Assembly (NCBI RefSeq): GCF_001557535.2
Contig: NZ_CP014315.1
Coordinates: forward strand, 620,001 to 684,000
DNA from: Burkholderia sp. PAMC 26561
GTDB lineage: Bacteria; Pseudomonadota; Gammaproteobacteria; Burkholderiales; Burkholderiaceae
DNA length: 64,000 nucleotides
Direction of reading: 5' to 3'
Part shown: one piece after another, positions 9,278-17,220 of the stretch
Numbering within the stretch: position 1 is the stretch's first letter
How the letters are laid out: every line of letters begins with the position of its first letter
Notes under the pieces: generated by a model
What the model was told of the DNA's origin: nothing
The model's input: the letters and a program-made list of their open reading frames with translations, nothing else
The model's database searches: none
Made by a program: the position numbers and the translations under genes

Positions 9278-9469
9278 ATGCGGAAAGTCAGTGAGACAAA
9301 AGCGTTTGACCTGAGTATCGCTGTCCTTCGGAAGGCTCAGGGGAAAGGGAATCCCGACGACTTCGTGACGGGTACTCCGGAATGGCAAAAAGCACAGCTC
9401 GGGGTCATGCAGGACACCATGCGGATCATCGGCCTGCTTCGCAGCGAAATGAACGAAACCGGGCGCTAA
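9278..9469 (+). CDS. Small hypothetical protein
   Basis: The product has 63 residues (MRKVSETKAFDLSIAVLRKAQGKGNP...), is soluble and mixed-charge, and has an amphipathic C-terminal helix (VMQDTMRIIGLLRSEM). ATG 9278 is preceded by GGGA at a suitable distance. ATG 9266 in the same frame is possible. Composition looks coding rather than random, but I recognise no family. It sits alone between metR and a convergent small secreted protein. Confidence 0.45.
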   Translation: MRKVSETKAFDLSIAVLRKAQGKGNPDDFVTGTPEWQKAQLGVMQDTMRIIGLLRSEMNETGR

Positions 9470-9600
9470 GACAGGCGTTCCGAGGCGCTAGCCTGCACGG
9501 CACAACGCGCGCCCTCTCACCCCAGGTGAAAACCAGCGGGTAAGCACGTCCCTCGACCAGATCAACTGCAGTCCGGCGCGCCATGCCGTTCGGCCGGCTT

Positions 9601-9627
9601 GAACCCAGCGCTGAAAAGGCTGGGTTC
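9601..9627. repeat. Perfect 9-bp inverted repeat
   Basis: GAACCCAGC and GCTGGGTTC flank a 9-base loop in the space between two small genes. No T-run follows on either strand, so it is not a classical terminator. It could still block read-through between the convergent genes. Confidence 0.4.
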
Positions 9628-9667
9628 ACGAGCGCGTGCGATTGACGTCTACGAGCTCAACCATCGA

Positions 9668-9808
9668 TTATCGGCAGCGATGCTCCCAGTGATGATGAAC
9701 GCGGACTTTATGGCATTCGCGATGATGGTGATAGGGCGCGGCGGACGCCGGCGCGATGGTTACCAACGTGACAGTCGCAGCAGCGAGCGCAAGAATCAAG
9801 GTTTTCAT
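9668..9808 (-). CDS. Small secreted His-rich protein ('HHHH-motif' type)
   Basis: This 46-residue product has a clear Sec signal peptide (MKTLILALAAATVTLVTIAPASA, cleaved near SAA/PYHHH). The mature peptide is about 23 residues, rich in His, Arg and Cys (HHHRECHKVRVHHHWEHRC). Such peptides occur widely in Burkholderia and Paraburkholderia, and their function is not known. The His/Cys content suggests metal binding, which is inference. ATG 9808 was chosen because the signal peptide begins there; the frame extends 20 residues further upstream without a signal-like sequence. Confidence 0.65.
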   Translation of the reverse strand: MKTLILALAAATVTLVTIAPASAAPYHHHRECHKVRVHHHWEHRCR

Positions 9809-10001
9809 ATGTTTGTGGAAGACTGGAGTGGAGGGGCAAGGCGCTTTGGATCGGTCACAGTGTGACAAGCTTGATAACGACAGATCCGGCTATTTCTAAA
9901 GCGAAAATAGCCGGGAAGCATGTTTGCCGCCCCGCGACGCGCGACTTGGTTATCCCAGGTCCCGACCCGAGTCACACAACAGCGCCTGCGTTTTTGCGGG
10001 G

Positions 10002-10766
10002 TCAGTTGTTTTCGTTATGAATCTCAACCGAGAAACGTGTGTTGCCCGGGTTGGATTGCTCATTCAGTGCATTCGGGGACGTACAGTTTGGCTGGCCAGC
10101 CACCCTCAGTATTTGCAGGAACGGATCACCCGTCCCGATTTCCTCGATCTCCAATGCTGGAAACTTTGCTTTTTTGATCTTGATATACCTGTACTCAATC
10201 GAGATATGTGACGCTACATACGTATCGATCAAATCCTGAAACACAGTTCGTGTCGATACTGCAACGCTATAGTGCACGCCATACCAATAGTCGATTTCCT
10301 TGTTATCGCGATCAATTCTATGACACTGCAGCAGCATTTTCTTTATATGGCCTTCATACGCTTTATGAGCGCTGTTTGCTTTGGTCGTCAGGGGTGTGAG
10401 ATTTTCGTCCGTGTCGCCTGAACCTCCCATCTCTTCGTTCAGTAAGTGCCCGGCGATCCAGCCTGTCATATGGCTATCGCCCACGAGTGCACGCATGAAC
10501 GGTCGCAAGCTGTTGGCGCTGGTTTTTGTACCGAGTGCGTAATAACTCGATACGTTGGATTGATCAGGGCCAAGTACTGCTGCCATCGACGTCCCGCTGC
10601 GGATTTGCGCGCTCTCGAACGTTTGGATCAGAGGTGGTCCGTACACTTCGCTGACAAGCCCGACAGCGAATCGATCTATCACTTTGCGGTTGGTCGTCGA
10701 TAAAGATTTTCTGAAAGCCAAAAGTCTTCTCCTTTGATGCTGGTACCCGTAAGACACGCCAGGCAT
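10002..10766 (-). CDS. Hypothetical protein with a GHLL...LGG-type nuclease-like motif
   Basis: The product has about 254 residues. The central segment GWIAGHLLNEEMGGSGDTDENLTPLT, then NSAHKAYEG, has the pattern seen in DNA/RNA non-specific endonuclease-like domains of secreted or polymorphic-toxin proteins: a GH pair, a GG turn, NL-PLT and a later N..H. No signal peptide or membrane helix is seen. ATG 10766 has AGGA five bases upstream; ATG 10802 in the same frame is an alternative. Local GC is lower than in neighbouring genes, which may point to horizontal origin. No immunity gene is evident next to it. The nuclease link is inference from motif shape. Confidence 0.5.
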   Translation of the reverse strand: MPGVSYGYQHQRRRLLAFRKSLSTTNRKVIDRFAVGLVSEVYGPPLIQTFESAQIRSGTSMAAVLGPDQSNVSSYYALGTKTSANSLRPFMRALVGDSHMTGWIAGHLLNEEMGGSGDTDENLTPLTTKANSAHKAYEGHIKKMLLQCHRIDRDNKEIDYWYGVHYSVAVSTRTVFQDLIDTYVASHISIEYRYIKIKKAKFPALEIEEIGTGDPFLQILRVAGQPNCTSPNALNEQSNPGNTRFSVEIHNENN

Positions 10767-10964
10767 GCAGTCCTGTCTTTTCCTGTTAGCACGCGCGCCC
10801 ATGAATCATCCCGCTTGCATGAGCACTTGCAGGAAGGTCGATTTCATGGGTAACAACACCGGGACCATTCTGTTTATTCCTTGTGCACAATCGCTCGGTT
10901 GGAAGTGGCTGGGTCGACGCCACGACAAATCGCACAGATCGCTTGCACGATTACAGCGACGGAG

Positions 10965-10992
10965 TATATGATCCATATATGTTTCATATATA
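10965..10992. promoter_or_regulatory. AT-rich phased repeat before the ParD-like gene
   Basis: Three TATATG/ATATATG/ATATATAG units occur about one helical turn apart (10965, 10975 and 10986), including the palindrome CATATATG at 10974-10981. They lie directly before the ribosome site AGAGG of the ParD-like gene. That position suits an autoregulatory operator or the -10 region. Binding by the ParD-like protein is inferred. Confidence 0.45.
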
Positions 10993-11001
10993 GAGGTTGC
11001 C

Positions 11002-11214
11002 ATGGGCATCGTAAATATCGACGATGATCTGCACGATCAGATACGCAAGGCAAGCGCCGTGTCGTGCCGGTCGATCAACGCGCAAGCGGCCTTCTGGATC
11101 AAGATTGGTTTGTTATCCGAAATGAATCCAACGCAGAGTTTCAACGAGATCGTTGCGGGAGAACTGCGCGCGGCGGGCGTCGTATCGCAACCGGTGAAGG
11201 TGGCTTTGACATGA
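11002..11214 (+). CDS. ParD-like antitoxin (ribbon-helix-helix type)
   Basis: This 70-residue protein begins MGIVNIDDDLHDQIRKASAVSCRSINAQAAFWIKIGLL. The start has the beta-strand plus two-helix pattern of a ribbon-helix-helix fold and matches the ParD-like antitoxin family. A putative toxin gene of ParE type does not follow. Instead the stop codon overlaps the start of a methionine aminopeptidase gene (ATGA), so the two are translationally coupled. AGAGG precedes the start. The likely role is DNA-binding autoregulator of the pair. Whether it neutralises anything is unknown. Confidence 0.75.
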   Translation: MGIVNIDDDLHDQIRKASAVSCRSINAQAAFWIKIGLLSEMNPTQSFNEIVAGELRAAGVVSQPVKVALT

Positions 11215-11978
11215 CCAAGCGACCAGAAGAAATCGCATTGATGGCCGAGTCCGGCAAGCTGCTGGCGGACGTGTTCGGCTATCTGGACCGGCAGAGCTTG
11301 ATCGGCATGTCGACCATGCAGGTCAACGATCTGGTCGACAGCTTCATCGTGAATGAACTCAATGCGCGCCCGGCAAGCAAAGGGCAGTACGGGTATGCCT
11401 ACGCGCTTAATTCCTCTCGCAACAACGTGGTTTGCCACGGCGTTCCATCCCCTGCCGAGCTGTTGCAAAGCGGGGATATCGTCAATTTCGATATCACGCT
11501 GGAGACCAATGGTTTTATTGCCGATTCCAGCAAGACATACCTTGTCGGCGAGGTTTCTCCGCTGGCCAGACGGCTCGTGCAAGTGACTTACGAAGCCATG
11601 TGGAAAGGAATCAAGGCGGTTCGTCCAGGCGGCAGACTGGGCGATGTGGGGCATGCCATCGAGCGGCACGCACGCAGAAACGGCTATTCGGTCGTAAGGG
11701 AATACTGCGGGCACGGCATTGGACGTGAAATGCACGAGGATCCTCAAGTGCTGCATTGGGGAAAGCCGCGCACGGGCCTGGTGCTGCAGGAGGGAATGGT
11801 GTTCACCATCGAACCGATGATCAACCAGGGGCGGCATGCCGTCCGTACTGAAGAAGATGGCTGGACAGTCGTTACGGACGATGGACAACTATCTGCGCAA
11901 TTCGAGCACACTGTCGCCGTGACTCGCAACGGCGTGCGCGTCCTGACTTTGCGCCCCGAAGAAAAGATGCTCAACTGA
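11211..11978 (+). CDS. map: Type I methionine aminopeptidase
   Basis: The 255-residue cytosolic metallopeptidase removes N-terminal Met from nascent proteins. The five metal ligands are present: Asp in VNFDITLET and again in FIADSSKT, His in GHGIGREMHEDP, Glu in FTIEPMIN and Glu in QFEHTVAVT. The substrate-pocket His is in CHGVPSP. The start at 11211 (MTKRPEEIALM) overlaps the stop of the ParD-like gene; the longer open frame upstream is only the shadow of that gene. It is not next to rpsB/tsf, where housekeeping map often lies, so it is likely an accessory paralogue. Whether another map exists cannot be seen here. Confidence 0.93.
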   Translation: MTKRPEEIALMAESGKLLADVFGYLDRQSLIGMSTMQVNDLVDSFIVNELNARPASKGQYGYAYALNSSRNNVVCHGVPSPAELLQSGDIVNFDITLETNGFIADSSKTYLVGEVSPLARRLVQVTYEAMWKGIKAVRPGGRLGDVGHAIERHARRNGYSVVREYCGHGIGREMHEDPQVLHWGKPRTGLVLQEGMVFTIEPMINQGRHAVRTEEDGWTVVTDDGQLSAQFEHTVAVTRNGVRVLTLRPEEKMLN

Positions 11979-12060
11979 CGGCCCGGGGAAGGGGAATCGC
12001 GAAAACAAGATGCGTTCCCTTCTTCATGACATCGACCCGATCATCCACCTATAAGGCTCC

Positions 12061-12444
12061 ATGAGAAACCTCCTTGCATCGACAATCGCGACGCTCATTC
12101 TGCTTGCTAGCACAGCCGCGATAGCCCAGGCGCCCAAGCAGGAGTGCGCCATCGGCTATGTCACGGGCATTGGCGGAGCGGCGCAAAACGTCCGTGAATA
12201 CCTCGCATTGCCGGACCGCGACAAGTATCGCTACCTTGCGGACAACCCGATCAATTGCCGGGTTTCGGATGAAGGCCGTGCGTCGGCGTGTACGGGCCTC
12301 ACGAGCTTCCGGCACGAAAAAGTCAGCGTCTACGATGACGTCGACAACGCGACAATGGCCGTCGTCGCGCGCGTGGAGCTCGACCGGGGAACGTATCCGG
12401 CGATCATCGTCGTGCCAAGGCCGAATGTGCAGTGCGAGGAATGA
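12061..12444 (+). CDS. Secreted hypothetical protein
   Basis: This 127-residue product has a Sec signal peptide (MRNLLASTIATLILLASTAAIAQA, cleavage near AQA/PK). The mature part has four Cys (EC, NC, AC, QC), suggesting two disulfides in the periplasm. It contains an acidic-to-neutral beta-rich segment (NATMAVVARVELDRGTYPAIIVVPRP). I recognise no family. It is transcribed alone and ends at a terminator shared with the convergent porin gene. Confidence 0.65.
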   Translation: MRNLLASTIATLILLASTAAIAQAPKQECAIGYVTGIGGAAQNVREYLALPDRDKYRYLADNPINCRVSDEGRASACTGLTSFRHEKVSVYDDVDNATMAVVARVELDRGTYPAIIVVPRPNVQCEE

Positions 12445-12496
12445 TTGCAAAGGCTGCGTGAAGCGGGTATCGAGCGAGCCAACCTCTCTTTGGTAA

Positions 12497-12532
12497 AAAA
12501 ACGGCGCGCACTGCAGAGTGCCCGCCGTTTTT
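12497..12532. terminator. Bidirectional intrinsic terminator
   Basis: The outer stem AAAACGGCG / CGCCGTTTT is flanked by A-run and T-run. An inner GCACT/AGTGC pair extends it. It serves both the secreted-protein gene on the plus strand and the porin gene on the minus strand. Confidence 0.85.
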
Positions 12533-12579
12533 CCTTTTAACGCGTAACGATCCGGCAGCAAGCCGGGCCTGATTAAACG

Positions 12580-13677
12580 TCAGAATATGTTGCGAAGGCC
12601 GACTGCAACGCCGGTCTGGTTGTTGCGTCCCGGGAAGTCCGCTTGCGCGGCGCCCGTCCCGCGGATGAAATCGACCGTGCCATACACTTCCGTACGCTTG
12701 GACAGCGCGTACTCGGCAAGCAGCACGCCCGAGTAACGTACCCCGCGGCCAAGCGTGGTTCCGTCCGCGTTCAGCGCATTGCGCGAGTGATCGTAGTAGC
12801 CCGCAGCAGTCAGCAGCAACGGCGGAGTTACCTGCCATGTGGTGCCGGCGTAGAAGCCGTCGTCGATGCGGTTCGTATTCGCCACGGGGGCCGCAAAGCT
12901 CGCCGCGGGAGAGTTCGCAGCCGACATGAAGATGTCGACCATGCCGGTATTGTCCTGCGCGTGCAGCCAGCCGGCGTAAGCCTTGACCGTACTGAACGCA
13001 TAGACCGCGCTCACGTTGACCACGTTGAACTTGCGGTTTTGTGCGTCGCTGTTCTGCTGGAAGCCGGCATCGAGCGACAGGCCGCTGAACGTGTAGGACG
13101 CGGTTACGCCGTACATGTTGTTCGCGCCCGTGCTGCCCGCCGTGTTGCCGAAGGCGTACATGGCTTCCACGTTCAGGCCGCCGAACTGGCCGTTGTACTT
13201 GACCGAGTTGTTCGAACGCAAGCCGTAGCCGAGTGCGCCGGGCAGCCAGCCGTCCTGATCGTAGTTGCCCACGGTCAGCGGATCATAGACGTTGCCAAGC
13301 TGATCGAAGAGCGGCGTATTCTGACGGCCGAACGTAAGGGTGCCGTACTGGTTGCTCGATAACCCGACATACGCCATCCGGCTAAACAGCGTGTTCTGGC
13401 TCGCCAGTTGGCCGTTCCAGACGTTGAAACCGTTTTCCAGGCGGAACACGGTGGACAGTCCGCCACCCAGATCCTCGGAACCCTTCAGGCCCCAGCGGCT
13501 GCCGGTGATCGGGCCGTTGCCCATCGCTACCTGGCTGTCGTTGTTTGCATTCGCGTTCGTAAGATAACGTACGCTGGTATCGACAATGCCGTACAGCGTG
13601 ACCGAGCTTTGCGCAAAAGAAGATTGAGCCGCGATGGCGATGAATGCGCCGGTAATGGCGCGAGTGATTTTGTTCAC
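12580..13677 (-). CDS. Outer-membrane porin, Porin_4 / OmpC family
   Basis: The 365-residue product is a general-diffusion beta-barrel porin, probably trimeric. The signal peptide is (V/M)NKITRAITGAFIAIAAQSSFA. The mature protein opens QSSVTLYGIVDTSVRY, the standard start of beta-proteobacterial porins, and ends GVAVGLRNIF, with the C-terminal Phe needed for BAM recognition. GTG 13677 was chosen because GGAGA lies seven bases upstream and the signal peptide begins there; the frame stays open upstream to 13764 without a signal-like sequence. The loop-3 type segment and alternating beta strands look normal. It is monocistronic. Confidence 0.92.
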   Translation of the reverse strand: MNKITRAITGAFIAIAAQSSFAQSSVTLYGIVDTSVRYLTNANANNDSQVAMGNGPITGSRWGLKGSEDLGGGLSTVFRLENGFNVWNGQLASQNTLFSRMAYVGLSSNQYGTLTFGRQNTPLFDQLGNVYDPLTVGNYDQDGWLPGALGYGLRSNNSVKYNGQFGGLNVEAMYAFGNTAGSTGANNMYGVTASYTFSGLSLDAGFQQNSDAQNRKFNVVNVSAVYAFSTVKAYAGWLHAQDNTGMVDIFMSAANSPAASFAAPVANTNRIDDGFYAGTTWQVTPPLLLTAAGYYDHSRNALNADGTTLGRGVRYSGVLLAEYALSKRTEVYGTVDFIRGTGAAQADFPGRNNQTGVAVGLRNIF

Positions 13678-13885
13678 CAGTGTCTCCGCATGTTTAGTTT
13701 TTAGATAAACGCCGGCCGGTTTTGACGGCCCTGATCCATGAACGATTTTGTCGTCCGGGCGCAATCATATTTCCGTCGATTAAAAAGCGGGACTGGTTTT
13801 CAATATTCGTGTCTCCCGTTCGCAACATCGGGTTGACTTGCACGAATTGATTGGCAGTTTTGTTTCTTGTTCTTGATTAATCGTT

Positions 13886-14476
13886 TTAGGCGCTTCGCGA
13901 TTTTCCACGAGCGGTCTTCTTGGCGGTCGCGCTCCGAGGCGCATCCTTGTCAGCCGCGGTGCCGCTCGCTGTGTTCATCTGTTCGAGCCATGACAACGCG
14001 TCCGCATACGATAAAAACTGCTGCAAATACCCGGGCGACAACTCGCGCATCAATGACAACGCGCGATGCACGAGGCTGCTCGAATTAAGCGGGCCGGCAT
14101 TTCCGGGTACTTGCGCGAGCGATTGCCGGAACTGTCTTTCAGTGCTGATCCTGTTCCACGTCTCGCGGAAGTATTCAAGCGCCGCCATTTCCGGATAAGC
14201 ACTGGGTGCGCGTGTATTCGCTAGGTAGTCGATGAGTCCGCTCAACGGTCCGGATGCGGACTCGCCATCTGGCGCTTTCGGTTGAGCGTTTGCAGCAAGA
14301 TCACTGGCGAAGGCATCGATCAATTCGGTTAACCTCGCGTTCAGGACGCGCCGTGTTTCACCGTCATGGTTTATCGCGCGCCGCTCCATCGCTTCGATAA
14401 TCCGAAAGCGCACCGGATCAAACCGATCGGCGCCGCGTTCGCGCCAGGCATCGAGCGTTGCATGGAAATCGCTCAT
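13886..14476 (-). CDS. DUF2894 family protein, last gene of a motor-like operon
   Basis: The 196-residue cytoplasmic protein is mainly helical. It has the family-like block MERRAINHDGETRRVLNARLTELID and a Lys/Ala/Arg-rich C-terminal tail (KKTARGKSRSA) that could touch nucleic acid or membrane. Its ATG overlaps the stop of the MotB-like gene, so it belongs with the motor proteins. In Burkholderiaceae the same order (DUF3348, DUF802, OmpA, DUF2894) recurs, as I recall from annotated genomes. No enzymatic motif is visible. Its role as an adaptor or regulator of the tail is speculation. Confidence 0.8.
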   Translation of the reverse strand: MSDFHATLDAWRERGADRFDPVRFRIIEAMERRAINHDGETRRVLNARLTELIDAFASDLAANAQPKAPDGESASGPLSGLIDYLANTRAPSAYPEMAALEYFRETWNRISTERQFRQSLAQVPGNAGPLNSSSLVHRALSLMRELSPGYLQQFLSYADALSWLEQMNTASGTAADKDAPRSATAKKTARGKSRSA

Positions 14477-15117
14477 GGCGCCTTCACCGTTGCAGCCGAT
14501 GGTTTCGGCACAGGCGCGATCTCGACTCGCCGGTTCTTTGCGCGCCCGGCATCGTTCGTATTCGATTCCACGGGCTGCTGCGAGCCGAACGCCGCTGCAA
14601 ATAGCGATGAGGAGGGCACACCTTCATCGATCAACGCACGCGTCACCGTCAGCGCGCGTTGCGCCGACAGTTCCCAGTTGTCCGCGAAACGGCGATTGCC
14701 TTCGCGCAGTTGCCGGTCATCGGTGAAGCCGCTCACCATCAGGATCTGCTCGTTGGTCTGCAGATAAGCGGTGAGCGGTCCGGCCAGACTCTTCAGAACC
14801 TTCCGGCCTTCGGGCTGCAACTGATCTGAGTTGAGCGCAAACAATACGCTGCCATTGATGCCGATCCGCCCGTTGACCAGCGTCACGCGACCCGCGGCCA
14901 ACGGCCCGGCGAGCGCTTGCTCGAGCGTCTTGCGGCGCTGCGCTTCCACCTGATGCTGCTTGACCTCGCGTTCCAGCTTGCTGGAAAGCTCCAACTGCAC
15001 GCCGATGACCCCCACCAGGATCAGCATGAACGCGCCTAGCAATACCGACATCAGGTCGCCGAAGACGGCCCAGACCGGCGCTGCGGGTTCGACGCCGCCG
15101 TCGATATCCTCGCTCAT
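14473..15117 (-). CDS. MotB/ZorB-like protein: one TM helix plus OmpA peptidoglycan-binding domain
   Basis: The product has 214 residues. After a short cytoplasmic N-terminus, one TM helix (about residues 15-38) contains Asp21 in VFGDLMSVLLGAFML. This matches the ion-carrying Asp of MotB-like stator proteins. A coiled-coil linker (about 40-70) follows. The OmpA-like domain (about 80-205) has GFTDDRQLREGNRRFADNW, then LSAQRALTVTRALI and GRAKNRRVEI, the peptidoglycan-binding pattern. It would anchor a MotA-like partner to the cell wall and conduct ions. ATGA overlaps couple it to both neighbours. It lacks the flagellar context of true MotB. Confidence 0.88.
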   Translation of the reverse strand: MSEDIDGGVEPAAPVWAVFGDLMSVLLGAFMLILVGVIGVQLELSSKLEREVKQHQVEAQRRKTLEQALAGPLAAGRVTLVNGRIGINGSVLFALNSDQLQPEGRKVLKSLAGPLTAYLQTNEQILMVSGFTDDRQLREGNRRFADNWELSAQRALTVTRALIDEGVPSSSLFAAAFGSQQPVESNTNDAGRAKNRRVEIAPVPKPSAATVKAP

Positions 15118-17210
15118 GCCGTTTCGGCTCCGGCAGACGTCCGCTTGCCGCCGATCTGCTGCAAGTCCTCGATGATCTGTTTCTGCGACATCACGCTCAA
15201 ATCGATGACTTCGCGCGCCTGCGCGACGTAATACGCGAGCTGTTCGTCGCTACGTGTTAGCGATTTATCGAGCGCGATTTCGATGCGCTGAAGGTGCGCC
15301 ACGAGCTTCTCGTTCGAATCGCCGAACAACTGCACGGCCACGCCGAACGCCTCGCCGAGGCTCGCGACCTCGACCGCGCTGCCGGTGACTTGCGCCGCAA
15401 TGCCGCTCAGCTTGCCGGTCTCCTGCTCCACCTTATCGGTGAACCGGGTGCCGACGCGATCGAGCAGATCCGCCGACGTGCTGACCAGCGCATCGACAGC
15501 CGTGCGCTGCTCGGTCGAGGCGTGGTTGACGGCATCGAGCAGGGTTTCCAGCGTGGCCAGCAGGCGGCTGCGTTCCTCGAGCATGGCGGTGTCACGCACC
15601 ATGCTGTCCGAGAGCTTGATGCGCAACTCGGCGATCATTTCAGCCGCGGCCTTCGGTGCTTCCGATGCCGCCTGCACCAGCCGCGAAATCTCGCCGATGG
15701 TGTCGCTCGCGTGCGCCTGCGTCTGCGCGGAGATGTCGCGTGCGGTGCTGGCCAGTGTGTCGCAGATGTCCTGCTGCCGGGTCGCCGTGCGCGCGCCGGC
15801 TTGTTCCCATTCGCGGCTGAGCGTTGTGGATATCGATTCAAGCTGGCCGGTCCAGGCGGCGAGCCGCGCTTCGTCGCGCGAAGCCAGTTCCGTCTGCAAG
15901 TTCGAATGTGACTGGTCGACCTTGCCGAGCAGCGACGCCGAATGCTGCTCGAAGCTCGCAGCCGCCGCGTTCAGCGCATGCGCGTTGTGTTGCGCCAGTT
16001 TCTCGCCGATACGCTCCTGCTGCGCCAACGCATCGCGCCATGCTGCCGATATGCCGGCCGTGGTTGCATCGAGTCGGGTGGAGACACCATCGAGCAGGCT
16101 AATGGAGCGTTGCTCGAAGGTCTCGTTGAACCGGTCAAGCGATAGACGCAAATGCTCGGACAGTCCTTCGGTGGAGTGCTGATGCGCAGTGAGCGCCTGA
16201 TGCCAGATATCGGAAACGTTCGTGGCCGTCGATTCAAAACCGCTCGACAATCCATCCAGTTGCCGTTGTACGGCGGTCGTCACGCTGGTGTGCAACGCGG
16301 CCGACTCGCGCGTGAGAACGGCCATTGTTGCTTCCATGACGGGCTGCAGCGCAGCACCGGCGGCGCGGGCGCTTTCAGCGACGCTCTCTTTCATGGAACG
16401 TTCCACCGATGCAGCCAGGCGCGTGTAAGTCGCCTCCGTCCTGCCATGAAACGCATCCTGGTTCGCGACCTGCCGCTCGTTCAAAACATGGTTCTGCTGT
16501 TCGATGGCGGTCATCATTGCCTGCAGGCGATCAACCAGCGCAGGCATGACTTCCGCCTGACGCTGCAGGAGCCTGAACGCTTCCTCGCGCTGATGCGTCT
16601 GCGAATAGATGCGCAAGGTCGTCGCGATCTTCACGTCGAGCATGTGCGCCGCCTGAATCCGTTCGCGGCGGCACAACGCGGACAGCAAGCCCAGCATGGC
16701 CGATGTCGCCACGCCCGCAATCGATGTCCCGAACGCGAAGCCCAGCCCCTTGACCGGAGCCGCAAGCGATGCGCGGATGGCCTGCAGGTCGGTCGCGCTG
16801 TCGAGCGCCATGCCTGTGCCCCGGAGGGTCGCCACCATGCCAAGCAGCGTCCCCAGCATGCCGAGCAGCACCAGCAATCCCACAAGATACGGTGCGAGCG
16901 CGGGGCCCGGCAAGGCGACACGCTCGCCCTCCACACGCAGCCGCGCGGCATTGCGCAAGCTGGCCGGCAACTGTTCGAGCCACGCGCCGAGGCTCGCCGG
17001 CGGCGCGGACAGGCCGTCGATGGCGCGCGTCAGGCCGGACGTGGCCTCGTTATATCGTTTTAGTTCGAGCGCGCCCGCCACGTAGCAGGCGGCGATCAGC
17101 AGCGTGACGGCGAGCGCCAGCAGATTAGAGCCGATGTAACCCGCGCCGATCCAGCACACGGCGGCGAGACCTGCCAGGAACACAACGAGATTGATCAGAT
17201 TTCTGGACAT
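15114..17210 (-). CDS. DUF802 protein: MotA/ZorA-like four-TM core with long repeat-containing cytoplasmic tail
   Basis: This 698-residue membrane protein has TM helices at about residues 5-25, 28-48, 105-128 and 154-179. The last two (PYLVGLLVLLGMLGTLLGM and FAFGTSIAGVATSAMLG) carry Thr121, Thr162 and Ser163 and resemble the pore helices of MotA/ExbB proteins. From about 180 to the end it is almost wholly helical and soluble. Between about 330 and 500 there are related units spaced about 55 residues apart: W336 and W391 begin similar blocks, as do FEQRSISLL (365) and FEQHSASLL (420), with a weaker third unit at W453. This is the DUF802 repeat. A MotA-like core with a long tail is the ZorA layout. 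The likely role is the ion-driven motor subunit paired with the downstream MotB-like protein. Confidence 0.87.
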   Translation of the reverse strand: MSRNLINLVVFLAGLAAVCWIGAGYIGSNLLALAVTLLIAACYVAGALELKRYNEATSGLTRAIDGLSAPPASLGAWLEQLPASLRNAARLRVEGERVALPGPALAPYLVGLLVLLGMLGTLLGMVATLRGTGMALDSATDLQAIRASLAAPVKGLGFAFGTSIAGVATSAMLGLLSALCRRERIQAAHMLDVKIATTLRIYSQTHQREEAFRLLQRQAEVMPALVDRLQAMMTAIEQQNHVLNERQVANQDAFHGRTEATYTRLAASVERSMKESVAESARAAGAALQPVMEATMAVLTRESAALHTSVTTAVQRQLDGLSSGFESTATNVSDIWHQALTAHQHSTEGLSEHLRLSLDRFNETFEQRSISLLDGVSTRLDATTAGISAAWRDALAQQERIGEKLAQHNAHALNAAAASFEQHSASLLGKVDQSHSNLQTELASRDEARLAAWTGQLESISTTLSREWEQAGARTATRQQDICDTLASTARDISAQTQAHASDTIGEISRLVQAASEAPKAAAEMIAELRIKLSDSMVRDTAMLEERSRLLATLETLLDAVNHASTEQRTAVDALVSTSADLLDRVGTRFTDKVEQETGKLSGIAAQVTGSAVEVASLGEAFGVAVQLFGDSNEKLVAHLQRIEIALDKSLTRSDEQLAYYVAQAREVIDLSVMSQKQIIEDLQQIGGKRTSAGAETA

Positions 17211-17220
17211 AGCGTCCCAG

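Noticed and set aside
16152..17063. Long plus-strand open frame antisense to the MotA-like gene
   Set aside because: Its Arg/His/Gln-rich composition is typical of antisense frames in GC-rich coding DNA. The minus-strand gene has clear domains.
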